DNA of 64,000 nt, taken from NCBI GenBank assembly GCA_003971905.1, contig RSEE01000005.1, forward strand, positions 186,001 through 250,000. The letters run 5' to 3'. Below, piece after piece: positions 54,099 through 64,000 of the stretch; position 1 is the stretch's first letter, and each line of letters opens with the position of its first letter. The notes beneath the pieces were generated by a model. That model ran no database searches and had not been told where the DNA came from. It saw nothing but the letters and a program-made list of their open reading frames with translations. The stretch is from Moniliella sp. 'wahieum' (taxonomy: Eukaryota; Basidiomycota; Moniliellomycetes; Moniliellales; Moniliellaceae). Position numbers and translations under genes: made by a program.

Positions 54099-55837
54099 TT
54101 AGGTTGAGGTCGCTGGGGTGTCAGGATGGGTGCCGTGGACGACCTGGAGAACTTGTTTGTACAGGGTCTGGATTTGGACCAGCTTCTGCTCATGGTCTAG
54201 CCGCCGACACTCCTCCATAAACATGGCCAAATTGCCTCTGGGGTGGTCCCAGTCGCCATCAAAGTCGCCGTTCATGAAAGAGCCAATGTTGCTGACTGAC
54301 ATGCCGGCGCGGTGGTCAGTGACACGAGACTGAGGGAAGTTGTAGGTGCGGATGCGATCCCAACGGTCCATGGTCTGGACCTGTTCGATACGCATTGCCA
54401 CGCTATCTGCCATTTCGGCTTGGCGAACACGCTCTTGTAGACGGGCCCGGAGAACTATCCATGCCTTGGCACGGTTTTGGTGCTGGGAACGACTGTCCTC
54501 AATGCGCACAACAGTGCCAGTGGGTTCGTGCGTGAGGCGAATAGCACTTTCGGTTTGTTGACGTGCTGTCCTCCGGCACCAGAAGAGCGCATGGTTTCGA
54601 CACGTACCTCCTTGGGATCAATATAAAACTCGTCGCTCTTCTCGGTCGGTTCGGGCATAATGGGTAGCACGACGGTAGCCATGGTACTGGTTTGGAGCTT
54701 GCCCGTGCTCTGGGTGATCGGAACACGCTGAACACGGTGAACGCCTCCTTCCCACCGCATTCGCTCGTAGATGTTGAGCCGCCTTCCTCGCCAGCGCGGG
54801 GGTCGGTGATGCGCATCAACACTTCCTTCATTGCTCCGAGCCCTGCTGGGTAGTGGTGCTGACTTCCATAGGAGTAGCGGACATGATGTCCACCAGCCAG
54901 CCAGCATTGCTAGCGAATTTTTGCAGCATACGAGCCACTTGGTTGGTAAACAGACCCGCCTCGCCACCGCCTACCCCAGGACGACATTCGACAAATGACA
55001 CCCTCTGGTTCAACGCCGGCACTGACCTCCCGGGTGCCAGTAAGGCCAGTGGTCACGTCGGCACGTACACTGGCCGAGCTAGCACGGGCCTTGATCAGCT
55101 GTACCCCCGCCTTGTAGAGTGCGTCGTACATGGAAATAAGTTGACTGCGAATAGACGTGCGCTCTCTCGGCCAAGCGTTGGACTACCGCGCCCGCTCCTC
55201 CTCCTCTGCCAACGCACGCATTTCCTCGTCCGCGTCGGCGGCAGATTGTGCGGCAAGCTCAGCCGATTGTACCTTCTGCCGCTCCAGATCGACGTATGCT
55301 TGGTACCAGTAGTAGAGTGGATCAATCAGGTGCAGGGCACGAGACGCCGACACGGAGGTAGACTGAGGGTTGGTTCTTGCTGTGGGGGGGGCGGGGCAGA
55401 CATGTGCCCGTCAGTCGTCGCACATGGCAAAGAGAAGAAGGACTTACCTGATCATGGAGACCTTGCGCACGTGCAGGAGCCGCTCCACCCCGTTCAGCAC
55501 CGAGTCGGATGCAAAGCGTTCGGGGAAGCGCGCTGCCAGGCTATCGCCCGTTGCGTCCTTCTTGGACACGGCAATGGACGTGTGCAGCGAGCGCAGCTGG
55601 CAGGGTGGGGACAGGCGTCGCAGGAGGCGTGGTGGCCGCGACGGCAGCCGTGGTGGTGGCTGTGGGCGCAGCAGGATGCGTGGCTGAGGCCCAACCTGGC
55701 TGCCGCGGCGGGCGGGCGGACGAAAGAGGGGGCGAGGGACCAGCCCAGGGGGGAAGAAGAGCGGCCCGCTTACGACACTTGTCCGCCGAAGAAGAAGAGA
55801 ATAGAGACAAGAAACGGCGTCCAGAAGTAAATTGCAT
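54099..55837 (-). CDS. MRF1: Mitochondrial peptide chain release factor 1
   Basis: Class I release factor that ends mitochondrial translation. The ATG at 55837 gives MQFTSGRRFLSLFSSSSADK, a presequence. VSKKDATGDSLAARFPERF and LLHVRKVSMIR precede an intron (about 55447-55380, GTAAGT to CACAG). Helical DPLYYWYQAYVDLERQKVQS follows. The RF core is VSFVECRPGVGGGEAGLFTN, then MRWEGGVHRVQRVPITQSTG and KLQTSTMATVVLPIMPEP. The catalytic SSGAGGQHVNK with the GGQ tripeptide is at about 54585-54555. DSRSQHQNRAKAWIVLRARL and DRIRTYNFPQSRVTDHR complete it, TAA at 54099. It lies near the homeodomain block but is housekeeping. Frame breaks are near 55600, 55170, 55010, 54835, 54785 and 54555. Confidence 0.93.
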
Positions 55838-56079
55838 CCTGCACAACGTGTTCCCATCTCCCGTTGCAAGCTGCAACTTGAACGCTGAACGGGGCACGTG
55901 ACACGGGCCAGGAGCAGCGGCTGACGTCAGCAACTGGGCGCTGGTGGGCAACTGGACGCTGCACTTGAACGTTCAATCGGGCGATTGAATTCGTGTCTGT
56001 GCAATTCAGTCCCAGTCGGCGGGAACCCACCACCGCCTCTGGGACCGCCTCTCGCCCTCTGCCCTTCCCACCCCCTGCC
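55838..56079. promoter_or_regulatory. Bidirectional promoter: MRF1 / VMA13
   Basis: 242 bp between divergent starts. It contains TTGAACGCTGAACGG (55876-55890), CACGTGACACGGGCC, CTTGAACGTTCAATCGGGCG (55963-55982), then GATTGAATTC. Both nuclear genes for organelle functions may share these elements; inference. Confidence 0.4.
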
Positions 56080-57626
56080 ATGGCTGCTGCGCCCATCCCG
56101 CTCGTGCCCATCCGCTCCGCCTGGCTCGATGCCAACGCACAGCGCATCCGCAGCCGCCCCATTCCCTGGGAGGGATACCAGCGCGCCGATCTCGTGTCCG
56201 CCGCCGAGCTCAAGCTGATCAAGAAGGTCGACAAACCTCGTGCTGGCGGAGAGACCCCCGTCGCCGACGCAGATGCCCCCGAGTATGCCCTTCTTTACCT
56301 CCGCCTCCTCACCAAGCTCTCTCGCACCGACACGCTTCAACAAATCCTCGTCCTAATCGACGACCTCCTTGCTGGCCGCGACGACCGCGCCCAGCTCCTG
56401 TTCGCTGCGGCCGCCGATCCGGTTGATGCTCCGGCTGATGCACCCCTGCCGGCTGCCCTGCCCTGGGGGCCATTTCTCAAGTAAGCATACTTTAACTCCC
56501 CTCTCTTCCCCCGGCTCTTCCATGGCAATGCTAACAGCAGACCATGCAGACACTTGGATGCCCAGGATGAGTTTGTGCAGGTCAAGGCCGCCCAGTTCTT
56601 GCTGCTGCTCCTCGTGTCGGATAAGACACCCCCACCCTCCGGTGTGTTTTCCCGCTTAGTCGACTACATTTCAACCCTTCTCCAGAGCGCTGAAGAGGAG
56701 GCTGGAGCACCTTCGTTCCTTACTGGCACCGGGTATGCCGATGGCAATGCGCTCGACTTGGCTACCCAGCTGCTCAATGCATTGCTGCGCAACAGCCGGT
56801 TGCGCAGTCAATTCTGGCCCCTCTCCGCCCCGTTGCTTAAGAAACTGCTGGACATCCTGAGCAAAACGCTCGGCGCTGGGGCTGCCGCCGGCGCAGGTGC
56901 AAGCGCAGGGTCATCCACTCGTGCCGCCGCTGGCGGTCTCGTGTCGCAGTATCAGTACCAGATCATCCTCGTCTTTTGGCTGCTCTCTTTTGACCCGCAG
57001 ATTGCAGCTGAGCTGAACGGCGATCAGTTGCCTGTCATCACTGTACTTAGTGAAGTGGGCTCGGCGACCAACAAGGAGAAAGTTATCCGCGTCGTGATGG
57101 CAACCTTTGCTACCTTGCTGCACAAGGCCCCCGAGGTTAATGCTCATGCCCTTCTCGGAGCCAAGGTCTTGCCTCTGGTAGAGAACCTGGAAGGGCGCAA
57201 ATGGAGCGACGAAGACCTCACTGCGGATTTGCACGAACTGCAGGAGGTCTTGACCGAAAAGTTGAAGAGCATGACCACTCTTGATGTTTATCTCGCCGAG
57301 CTCGACTCGGGCCGGCTGACATGGGACAACCCGCTACACGAATCGGACGAGTTTTGGCTGTCGGCCCCCCGCGGCTGTTGGAGGATCACTGTACTGGCCT
57401 CAACAAGTTGCTTGACCTGATCGCTCACAGCGATGACCCTACCACACTCGCTGTTGCAGCCAACGACCTGGGCAAGATTGTGGTTGTGTCAGAAACGGCT
57501 AAGCGACTGGCTAACCTCTCCCCGGCCAAGGTGCGGCTAATGCAGCTGATGTCCCACGAAGACAAGGACGTCAAGTTCTATGCCCTGCATACTGTTGGTA
57601 AGCTAGTTTCGGCAGCATGGCGGTAA
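56080..57626 (+). CDS. VMA13: V-type proton ATPase subunit H
   Basis: Regulatory V1 subunit that activates the vacuolar proton pump and silences free V1. The ATG at 56080 gives MAAAPIPLVPIRSAWLDANA and RIRSRPIPWEGYQRADLVSA, the usual opening. The intron is 56481-56549 (GTAAGC to ATGCAG), joining LK to HLDAQDEFVQVKAAQFLLLL. HEAT/armadillo-type helices follow: QYQYQIILVFWLLSFDPQIA, SATNKEKVIRVVMATFATLL. An Ala/Gly insert (about 56870-56930) sits between them. The C-domain shows WSDEDLTADLHELQEVLTEK, RLTWDNPLHESDEFW, LLEDHCTGLNKLLDLI, AANDLGKIVVVSETAKRLAN and LMSHEDKDVKFYALHTVGKL, ending VSAAWR at 57626. One slip lies near 57360. Confidence 0.95.
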
Positions 57627-57758
57627 CAACCTACCCTCCCTCCTTGCTCCATCCCTCTTTCCTTCTCCCCCTTCCTCCTTGCTCTATTAGGATGAAAGAC
57701 CATCCAGTGCCCTGCCTCGACGGGGATGCAGTAGATTGTTATATGGATCTCGACGTCG

Positions 57759-58872
57759 TCACCAAAATGGTGTTGGTGAGGGCAAGAGCGGAGCTTGTTG
57801 GGAGGTAAGATGGCGCCAAAGCGAGCCAGGCCGTCAGCCGCTTCATTGCCCACATCGCCCGCATGCCCTTTGACATAGACCAGCTCGATTTGGCGTTGTT
57901 TCATCATCCCCCGGATCCAGCGCAGAAGATCTTGGTTTTGCACTTCCTTCCCCTCGGCCGTCATCCACCCGTGTTCCCACCCATCGGCCCACTGGCTCAG
58001 CGCATTGATCGCATATTGACTGTCGGTATGAATCCGTGCGGGCACCGACAAGGGCAGTCGCTCGCACACACCCGCCCAATCGCCATCAACTCGCCCCGGT
58101 TGTTGGTCTGCACACCCTCAAGCCTCCCAGCCTCGGTTATCCCCGCATACGCGGACGTTGAAGGGACGTAGACCCCCCACCCAGCACGCGCGGCTTGCTG
58201 CCCATTGGACAGACTCGACCCGTCGCACCACACATTCAGCTTCCCCGCCTGTACAGCGTCGGGTTCTCGACCGCTGAACCGCTGCAAGACAGGGCGCAGA
58301 TGGTTAGGAAAGCGCAACGAGTCTGGTTGGGGGGGCGCGCGCATCGGAGCAGATCGACCCACGTTGTCCGGAAGATTGAGGGTGGAGGATCGGGCGGGCT
58401 TGGCCTGGTCCTGGCCCTGGACCTGGACCTGAGGGGAGAATACTTGGCGCGTGAACGGGGGGGTGGGGCGCACCCAATCCTGTGCTTCGGCATTCTGGCC
58501 GGGCTGGAACTTGCGGAACTGGGCGCCCGGGTACGAGTGTACCAGTGGCTCCACCTCGGCCCAGGACGTAAACACACCCGTCCGGCGACCTGACTTGACG
58601 GCGTACAGGGCCTGTGGCCGGCCAGGATGCAACTCCTTCGCACCCGGCCCTATGGACGAGGACGGCGGTGGAGATTGAGCAGGGAAGGAATACGAGGAGG
58701 AAGGGCCAGCTGCGCCGACCCAGCGCTGAGCTTGGTCGGCTGCGTCGGCGGGGAATTTGCGATGGATCGCGCCGGGGAAGCCCTTGGTGGCCTGCTCGGC
58801 TTCGGCCCAGGTTAGGAAGACGCCGCATTGGCGTCCTCGCTTGACTGCGTATACGTACTGTTGCTTGGCCAT
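57759..58872 (-). CDS. RNH1: Ribonuclease H1 with two hybrid-binding domains
   Basis: Cleaves RNA in RNA-DNA hybrids; nuclear and possibly mitochondrial. From the ATG at 58872, MAKQQYVYAVKRGRQCGVFL opens the first hybrid-binding domain and ALYAVKSGRRTGVFTSWAEV the second; yeast Rnh1 likewise has two. A linker rich in Gln/Pro/Ser follows. The RNase H fold shows WCDGSSLSNG (first Asp), GVQTNNRGELMAIG (Glu), IHTDSQYAINALSQWADGWE (Asp), LVYVKGHAGDVGNEAADGLA (His and Asp): all catalytic residues are present. Upstream in-frame ATGs at 58941 and 58923 would add MKRQECMSYLARLATSLLSS, which resembles a mitochondrial leader. The stop is uncertain because the frame stays open past the expected end; 57759 assumes a slip near 57810. 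One slip is near 58075. Confidence 0.92.
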
Positions 58873-59504
58873 CGGGACAGAAGACGAGAGGAGGGAAGTA
58901 GCCAGACGCGCCAGGTAGGACATGCACTCTTGGCGCTTCAAGCTTCAACGGTCCTCGTTTGTCCGGGGATGGTGACGGCAGAACATGCGCGCAACTCTGA
59001 TGTTCAATCAGTTGATCAATCTCAGGAACAGGAGACAGGGCGCTCCTAATCTTTCAATTTTCTCTTTCAATTTTCTTCGTCCCAGTTGGGCGACCTGGGG
59101 TGGAACGGAGCCGCAGCTCAATGAGCTAGCTGGCTACTTTTGCTATCCACCATCGGGATCAGAAAATGCACTGAGCCTGTATGACGATGAAAAGGAAGGA
59201 GGAAAATCGTGAACTGGTCATAGTTGCGGTGTACAGAAAAGTACAATACATAGCGGCGATGAGGAGGTGGGAATAGGAAGGGGGGGGGAATCCAGGCCGT
59301 TGGAGGCCAGTATGCAAGATGAAAACGGCGCCGCGCGTACTGGTTGTGGCGTTGGGCACAAGTACAAATGCAACATGCAGACAGACAGAACGAGGTGCAA
59401 AAAAGGGGGACGGAAGAAGGGAAAGGGGAAATTAAGGAAGAGGAAAAGAAAAGGGGAGAGGCAAAGAGGACAAAGAGGACAAAGTGGAACTTAGAGCGGC
59501 AAGG
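58873..59504. other. RNase H1 upstream region / aspartokinase 3' flank
   Basis: TTCAAGCTTCAACG (58937-58950) and TCAATCAGTTGATCAATC (59004-59021) lie 65-150 bp upstream of RNase H1. A purine-rich run (59395-59490) follows; its open frame is simple Lys/Arg/Gly sequence. No gene supported. Confidence 0.45.
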
Positions 59505-61250
59505 CTAGAAAAAGGAACGGCCAAAGTTGCCTCCAACTGTCACAGGAGGAGGCACCTCTAGGACCGCCGAATGGATCAGGTTGATGGCCTTGAGGGCGTT
59601 CCTGCGATGCACAACTGTAGTAATGGAGATCTCTGAGGCGCCTTGGGAGATGAGCTCAATGTTGATCTGCCATCGGCCAACGTGGTAAACATCTTGCCTG
59701 CCACGCCGATCATGTGCCGCATTTCTTTCCCAATCAGCGAGACAAGAGCCATGTCCCGGATAAGCGACACTGTACCAACTGGGCTCAGCTCCTCTTTGAT
59801 TTTGAGCAGGTGACGGTTGGAAGCACTGACGGCCATCGAGATATGCATCTTGGAGGTGGCGATCAAATCAACCGATACGCCGTATCGGTTCAACACACTG
59901 AAGATACGTGCGTAAAAGTCGGGCGCCATCATCTTGCGATTGGAATGCACGTTCAACACGACAATGTCGTCCTTGATCGTCACAGCCGTGGGCAAGCGCT
60001 TACCCTCCTTGGCTAGACCACTGGGCGCAGGTGAGGACCGAGAATCAGGCACGGGGTGTGCAGGGGTCTGTGCCCCGCTGGCCAAAGGACTGCTAGGCTG
60101 GTCCACGTATCCATCCACTCCATGATCCTCATCCGGTGTGGGCACAATAACAGTCCCGTTCCCCCTGGACTCATGACGTTCTTGATCCGGATCGGAATCG
60201 CTTCGCGATCGCCTGCTCCATAGTGAAGGGATGAATGACCTCCGAACCGTAATGAGTAAGCTCAGCCGCCTCTCAGGAGAGATGGCGGGAATGACACGGG
60301 CAGAGGGCACCTTGCGTGGATCGGCAGTAAACACCCCATCCACTTCTTTCCAAATCTGCAGCTCCTCTGCCGCCACTCCCACCGCACACAGCGCCGCACA
60401 GAGATCAGTGTACCCGCGCCCGACTTGGTCCAGGATCGACCCGGGGACCGAACCAAAGTATCCAGTCACGACCGGAACGTGACCGGCTGGCACAGCGTGC
60501 AGAACATCGCCTAGGCGGTGAGCCAGGTGGGAGTAGAAGGAGTGGCCAGGACAGGGGCGTCAGCGCTAACCCCAGCCTGCTCCAGAAGAGTCGCATCCAC
60601 ATTCTCCAACGTGACGAGTGTGCTGGGAATGCCCTGCTCCTCTAGCGCACTTGCCACGATCCGGCCACGACATGCGTTCGCCCAGACCCAAAATCGAGTC
60701 CTTGGTGCGTGGAGAGATCTCATCGATGATCTGAGTTGATGAAGATGTTAGCTATTGTCCTCGAAGGGGGAGAGAGGAAAAAGTGGCGTACCCGGGCCGC
60801 GAGGAGAAACTCGCGTAGACGCGCACAATCTTCTTGCAAGCCCACCTCGAGCTGGGCCAAGCGGTGCGGATCGCGCACGTGTTCCCGTGCAGCCAGCAGG
60901 TGGTCCTCTAAGATCTGGTCCACCGTGGCCTGGGCTGGGGGGGTGCGCTGGGCGGACTAGGCGAGCTGGACGGACTGGATGGGCTGGGGGCTCGGGTCAA
61001 GAAGCCAGAGAACGAGGCTCGGCGGGATTGGTTGGGGGCCAGTGCCTGGCTGGCCGCCTGCAGCAAGAGATTCGTCGTGCCAGCGCCTTGGTGGAGCCCG
61101 AGCGGGCAGAGCAGACGACCACGACGCGTGCCGACGCAGCGGAGGAGGGCACGACCTGGCGCACAATGTTGGGGAGGAACTTGCCGACGCTGGTGCCTCC
61201 GAATTTCTGCACCACCCAGCGCGGGGCGGCGGCGGCGGTGGCGACGGCAT
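59505..61250 (-). CDS. HOM3: Aspartokinase
   Basis: Phosphorylates aspartate, first step toward threonine and methionine in fungi. The ATG at 61250 starts MPSPPPPPP, then WVVQKFGGTSVGKFLPNIVR after one slip. VVVVCSARSGSTKA is the second nucleotide-site block. An intron lies at about 60794-60734 (GTACGC to AACTCAG), joining FLLAAR to IIDEISPRTKDSILGLGERM. VPVVTGYFGSVPG, GRGYTDLCAALCAVGVAAEE and VDGVFTADPRKVPSARVIPA complete the kinase domain. A disordered Ser/Pro insert (about 60200-60010) separates it from the ACT domains: IVVLNVHSNRKM..FYARIF, DLIATSKMHISMAV, MALVSLIGKEMRHMIGVAGK. The end, INIELISQGASEISITTVVH, leads to VGGNFGRSFF and the TAG at 59505. The ACT pair predicts threonine feedback. 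Slips are near 59672, 60235, 60515 and 60700. Confidence 0.94.
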
Positions 61251-61668
61251 GGGGGGGGGAAAGAAGAGAGGTGTGGCTGGGCGAGAGGCGATGGCGTGCT
61301 GTATATATGCGCTGCACACAGGCCAGGTGCCGGGGTGGCTGGCTGGAGTCAGTAGCGTCGTAGTCATTTATGCCGGGGGCATCGGCGGAGAAACACGCTA
61401 TCGTCTGTCGGCTGTTTTGCCGGCGCCCGATCGGTGCAACAGGCGCGGGTGCAGATTGGGCACGCTGCCGGCTGGCTGAGGTAAGCAGGGTGCGTGTTGC
61501 TCCTGTTGCTCTGCCTGGGCTGCTGGCCGGCCGTCGTCCTCAGCAGGGCGGAGCGGGCGGAATTTGCATTTTTCCTCCATAGTAGAACGAATGGGCCAAC
61601 CACACCGCCCTCTCTCTCCTCCTCCCCCCCGCCCTCCTCTCTTCTTCCTCCCACCGCCCGCATTCAGC
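61251..61668. promoter_or_regulatory. Divergent promoter: aspartokinase / CSE1
   Basis: Contains a TATATATGCG element (61302-61311) about 55 bp upstream of the aspartokinase start, read as CGCATATATACAGC on its strand. A C/T-rich leader (61595-61660) runs up to CSE1. TGCCGGCGCCCGATCGG lies at about 61415. Confidence 0.45.
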
Positions 61669-64000
61669 ATGGACCCGGCGCAGCAGCTCCACCTCTTCCA
61701 GGCCCCCTCTCTCCCGAGCTCGCCGTCGCAAGGACGCCGAGACCCAGCTCGCCGCTGCCCAGAAGACGCCGGGTACGCTCCCCTCGCCCTCACCCTCGTA
61801 GCCACCGACCAGCTCCCCCTCGCTGTGCGCCTGGCAGCCGCCACCAACGTCAAGAACCTCGCCCGCTCTGGATGGGTGGCCACGATGACTTTGAGCAGGT
61901 CGTTCCCGACTCGGACAAGCCACAGGTGCGCACCCAAAGCCTTGCTGTCCTCTGGCAAGTCGCCGCCACCTCGGCCTCCTCCTCCTCAGCCCTCCGTAGC
62001 CAGCTCGCCGAACTCGTTGCTCAGGTTGCCGACCATGACTTCCCCGATGCCTGGCCCGAGCTTCTGGACGAGCTCGTTTCCCGCCTCACTGATCCGGACC
62101 AGGGCATTCTCCTCTCTGTCCTTAACACCGCCCACACCATTCCGCAAGTGGCGCGCTGCCTTCCGCTCCGACGCCCTCTGGTCCGAATCAACTTTGTCCT
62201 TGCCAAGTTCAACGCACCTTTCCTTGAACTTCTTCCGCAAGACTGACGAGGCTCTGACCAATCCTTCCACTCCATCCGCCAGGTTTCCAGCCCTGGCCAA
62301 TGCCCTCAGTCTTGAGATCTCTCTTTTCTACGACTTGAGTGCTCAAGACCTTCCACCCGCATTTGAGGACAATCTCTCCACGCTCATTGTCCCGCTCCTT
62401 CTTCGCTGGATGCGTTTCTCTCGACCGGAACTGGTGGGCGATGCTGACGACTCGTCGGATGAGGCTGGGCCACTGGAGAAGATTCGCGCCGGGATCTGCG
62501 AGGTAGCCGAGCTATACTGCCAGCGCTTCCTGGATGTATTTGAGGAGCACGTGCCACCTCTGATTGAGGCAGTGTGGGAAATGCTCTCCTCGACCGGACT
62601 CGGGGAGAGGTACGACCTGCTGGTGGCCAAGGCCATTGGTTTGCTCTCTACTGTTGTCCGCATGGGCAACAACAACGCCATGTTCTCCTCTTCTGATGCC
62701 CTGCAGCAGTTGACGCAGTCTATCATTCTCCCCAATGCTCAGCTGCGCGAGGCAGACGAAGAGTTGTTTGAGGACAACCCGATGGAGTACATTCGTCGTG
62801 ATCTCGATGCAGGCACAGCGGCCGCCACCGCTGTGGGTGCCTCCGGGGCAGGGGATACGTCGGACACTCGTCGTACCGCCGCTGTGGGCTTCACCCGTGC
62901 TCTTTTGCACAAGTTCCCTGAAACCATGACGGGCATCATCGAGGGCCACATTGCCCAGTACTTGAGTACCTATGCTGCGGACCCCGTTACCAATTGGAAA
63001 CAGAAAGATACCGCCCTCTACCTTTTGACTGGAGTGGCGATCGAAGGTGCCACACGCCAGGGGGGCGTGAACAGCGTCAACACCCTCGTTGATGTGGTCC
63101 AGTTTTTCTCTACCAACGTGTACTCTGACCTTGAGGCCGCACCCGGCTCTGTCCACCCTATCCTTCAAGTCGATGCGATCAAGTTCCTCTACACCTTCCG
63201 CAACCAACTTACCAAGCCCCAGCTCCTTTCGGTTCTGCCCCTCTTGGTCCAACATCTCCAATCCGAGTCGTATGTGACAGTGTCCTATGCTGCCATTTCG
63301 ATCGAGCGGATCTTGTTTATGAAGCAGCCTCTTCCTGCTGGTGCCGCGGCCGCCGCCATGGGCACTTCGGCCTCGGCCGGAGCAGCAGGTGCGGCGACTG
63401 GGTTCCGACCCCCACTGTTCACGGCGGAGGATGTTCAGCCATTTGTGGAGCGCATCTTGATGGCTTGCTTCCAAACCATCCTTTCCGGTGGCACCCCCGA
63501 AAAGATTGCGGAAAACGACTATCTGATGAAATGTGTCATGCGCCTCATCCTCACCGCTCGCACCACCCTCACGCCGTTTGCCACACCCATCTTGGGCCAA
63601 CTGACGGCCATCTTGGTGGAAGTGGCCAAGAACCCGTCCAACCCACGATTCAACCAGTTCCTCTTTGAGTCCATTGCTGCCCTCGTGCGCTTTGTCACCA
63701 CCAATGCTGGCGATGAGATTGCCGCCCGACTGGCCCCCCTGGAGCAATCCCTTTTCCCTCCCTTTACCACCATTCTCCAAAATGATGCGGCCGAGTTTGT
63801 GCCCTACGTGTTCCAAGTCCTGGCGCAGATGCTGGAACTGCACCCGGCGTCGGCCTCCGGTCTGCCCAGCGCCTACCAAGAGCTTGTGCCTCCGCTACTG
63901 ACGCCTGCCCTGTGGGCAACGCGGCAACGTCCCCGCTCTCGTCCGTCTCTTCCAGGCCTTCCTTGCGATTGGCGCTCAATCTTTTGTCGCCAACAACCAA
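61669..64000 (+). CDS. CSE1: Importin-alpha exporter, CSE1/exportin-2 (5' part)
   Basis: Karyopherin that returns importin alpha to the cytoplasm with Ran-GTP. The ATG at 61669 gives MDPAQQLHLFQA, then RRKDAETQLAAAQKTPGY, PLALTLVATDQLPLAVRLAA and ATNVKNLARSGW: the importin-beta N-terminal domain. VRTQ..LVAQVADHDFPDAWPELLDEL is the CSE1-type second helix pair. Further on are IRAGICEVAELYCQRFLDVF and LFEDNPMEYIRRDLDAGTAA. WKQKDTALYLLTGVAIEGAT, VNSVNTLVDVVQFFSTNVYS and HPILQVDAIKFLYTFRNQLT are highly typical of CSE1, followed by YAAISIERILFMKQ. An Ala-rich insert (about 63340-63400) precedes FTAEDVQPFVERILMACFQT. The gene runs off the right edge. Frame slips are near 61720, 61875, 62165 and 63910. 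Confidence 0.93.
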   Translation, partial: MDPAQQLHLFQAPSLPSSPSQGRRDPARRCPEDAGYAPLALTLVATDQLPLAVRLAAATNVKNLARSGWVATMTLSRSFPTRTSHRCAPKALLSSGKSPPPRPPPPQPSVASSPNSLLRLPTMTSPMPGPSFWTSSFPASLIRTRAFSSLSLTPPTPFRKWRAAFRSDALWSESTLSLPSSTHLSLNFFRKTDEALTNPSTPSARFPALANALSLEISLFYDLSAQDLPPAFEDNLSTLIVPLLLRWMRFSRPELVGDADDSSDEAGPLEKIRAGICEVAELYCQRFLDVFEEHVPPLIEAVWEMLSSTGLGERYDLLVAKAIGLLSTVVRMGNNNAMFSSSDALQQLTQSIILPNAQLREADEELFEDNPMEYIRRDLDAGTAAATAVGASGAGDTSDTRRTAAVGFTRALLHKFPETMTGIIEGHIAQYLSTYAADPVTNWKQKDTALYLLTGVAIEGATRQGGVNSVNTLVDVVQFFSTNVYSDLEAAPGSVHPILQVDAIKFLYTFRNQLTKPQLLSVLPLLVQHLQSESYVTVSYAAISIERILFMKQPLPAGAAAAAMGTSASAGAAGAATGFRPPLFTAEDVQPFVERILMACFQTILSGGTPEKIAENDYLMKCVMRLILTARTTLTPFATPILGQLTAILVEVAKNPSNPRFNQFLFESIAALVRFVTTNAGDEIAARLAPLEQSLFPPFTTILQNDAAEFVPYVFQVLAQMLELHPASASGLPSAYQELVPPLLTPALWATRQRPRSRPSLPGLPCDWRSIFCRQQP

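Noticed and set aside
57600-57700. Intron at the end of VMA13 (GTAAGC near 57599)
   Set aside because: Unspliced reading HTVGKLVSAAWR matches the length and pattern of the family's C-terminus; splicing would end the protein too early.
59267-59494. Lys/Arg-rich open frame downstream of aspartokinase
   Set aside because: Simple purine-run translation in a 3' flank.

Overview
The window is nuclear DNA from a fungus, most likely a basidiomycete with a compact, GC-rich genome; a smut-type or yeast-type Ustilaginomycotina lineage is my best guess, but it is inference. The evidence is elongation factor 3 (fungus-typical), a CDC43-type prenyltransferase subunit, a vacuolar PMC1-type calcium pump, a VHC1-type cation-chloride cotransporter, a Zn2Cys6 regulator, short GT-AG introns of about 40-85 bp with GTAAGT, GTATGT or GTACGT donors, and two tRNA genes whose anticodon loops appear to carry short introns. 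There are no bacterial operons, Shine-Dalgarno sites or CRISPR arrays.

Layout. 0-14 kb: a penta-EF-hand protein (cut by the left edge), a mitochondrial-type CDF metal transporter with a His-rich leader, an anillin/Bud4-like PH protein, a PMC1-type Ca2+-ATPase and a mucin-like single-pass membrane protein. 14-24 kb: elongation factor 3, a small unknown gene, a coiled-coil protein with a Cys-rich module and an alpha-crystallin-like tail, class II DAHP synthase, and tRNA-Leu. 24-36 kb: a USP10/Ubp3-like deubiquitinase, a SUZ-domain protein, Sua5, ribosomal protein L31, a DUF4112 protein, the geranylgeranyltransferase-I beta subunit, a PNRC-motif protein and tRNA-Arg. 36-44 kb: a Zn2Cys6 regulator and a cation-chloride cotransporter. 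44-54 kb: a visibly more AT-rich, gene-poor, repeat-bearing block. It has two solo LTRs with intact 5-bp target-site duplications, a 31-bp minisatellite, and a tandem pair of paralogous homeodomain genes. Next comes an unknown Ser-rich gene. 54-64 kb: mitochondrial release factor 1, V-ATPase subunit H, RNase H1, aspartokinase and the start of the importin-alpha exporter CSE1.

Most genes are housekeeping, and neighbours are not functionally linked except loosely. PMC1, V-ATPase subunit H and the VHC1-type cotransporter are all vacuolar in yeast. EF-3, L31, the tRNAs, Sua5 and mitochondrial RF1 all serve translation. DAHP synthase and aspartokinase open the aromatic and aspartate amino-acid pathways.

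A property of the data matters throughout. Nearly every conserved gene is broken by one-base insertions or deletions, many in short homopolymers, including essential single-copy genes such as L31 and EF-3. I read these as residual assembly or sequencing errors, not pseudogenes. CDS spans below therefore run from the inferred start to the inferred stop and include introns and frame breaks.

The most interesting region is 44.5-54 kb. The homeodomain pair shares a homologous N-terminal domain and an intron at the identical codon of the homeodomain, and sits in a repeat-rich, compositionally distinct island. It is a candidate mating-type-like (HD) locus with an unusual same-strand arrangement.
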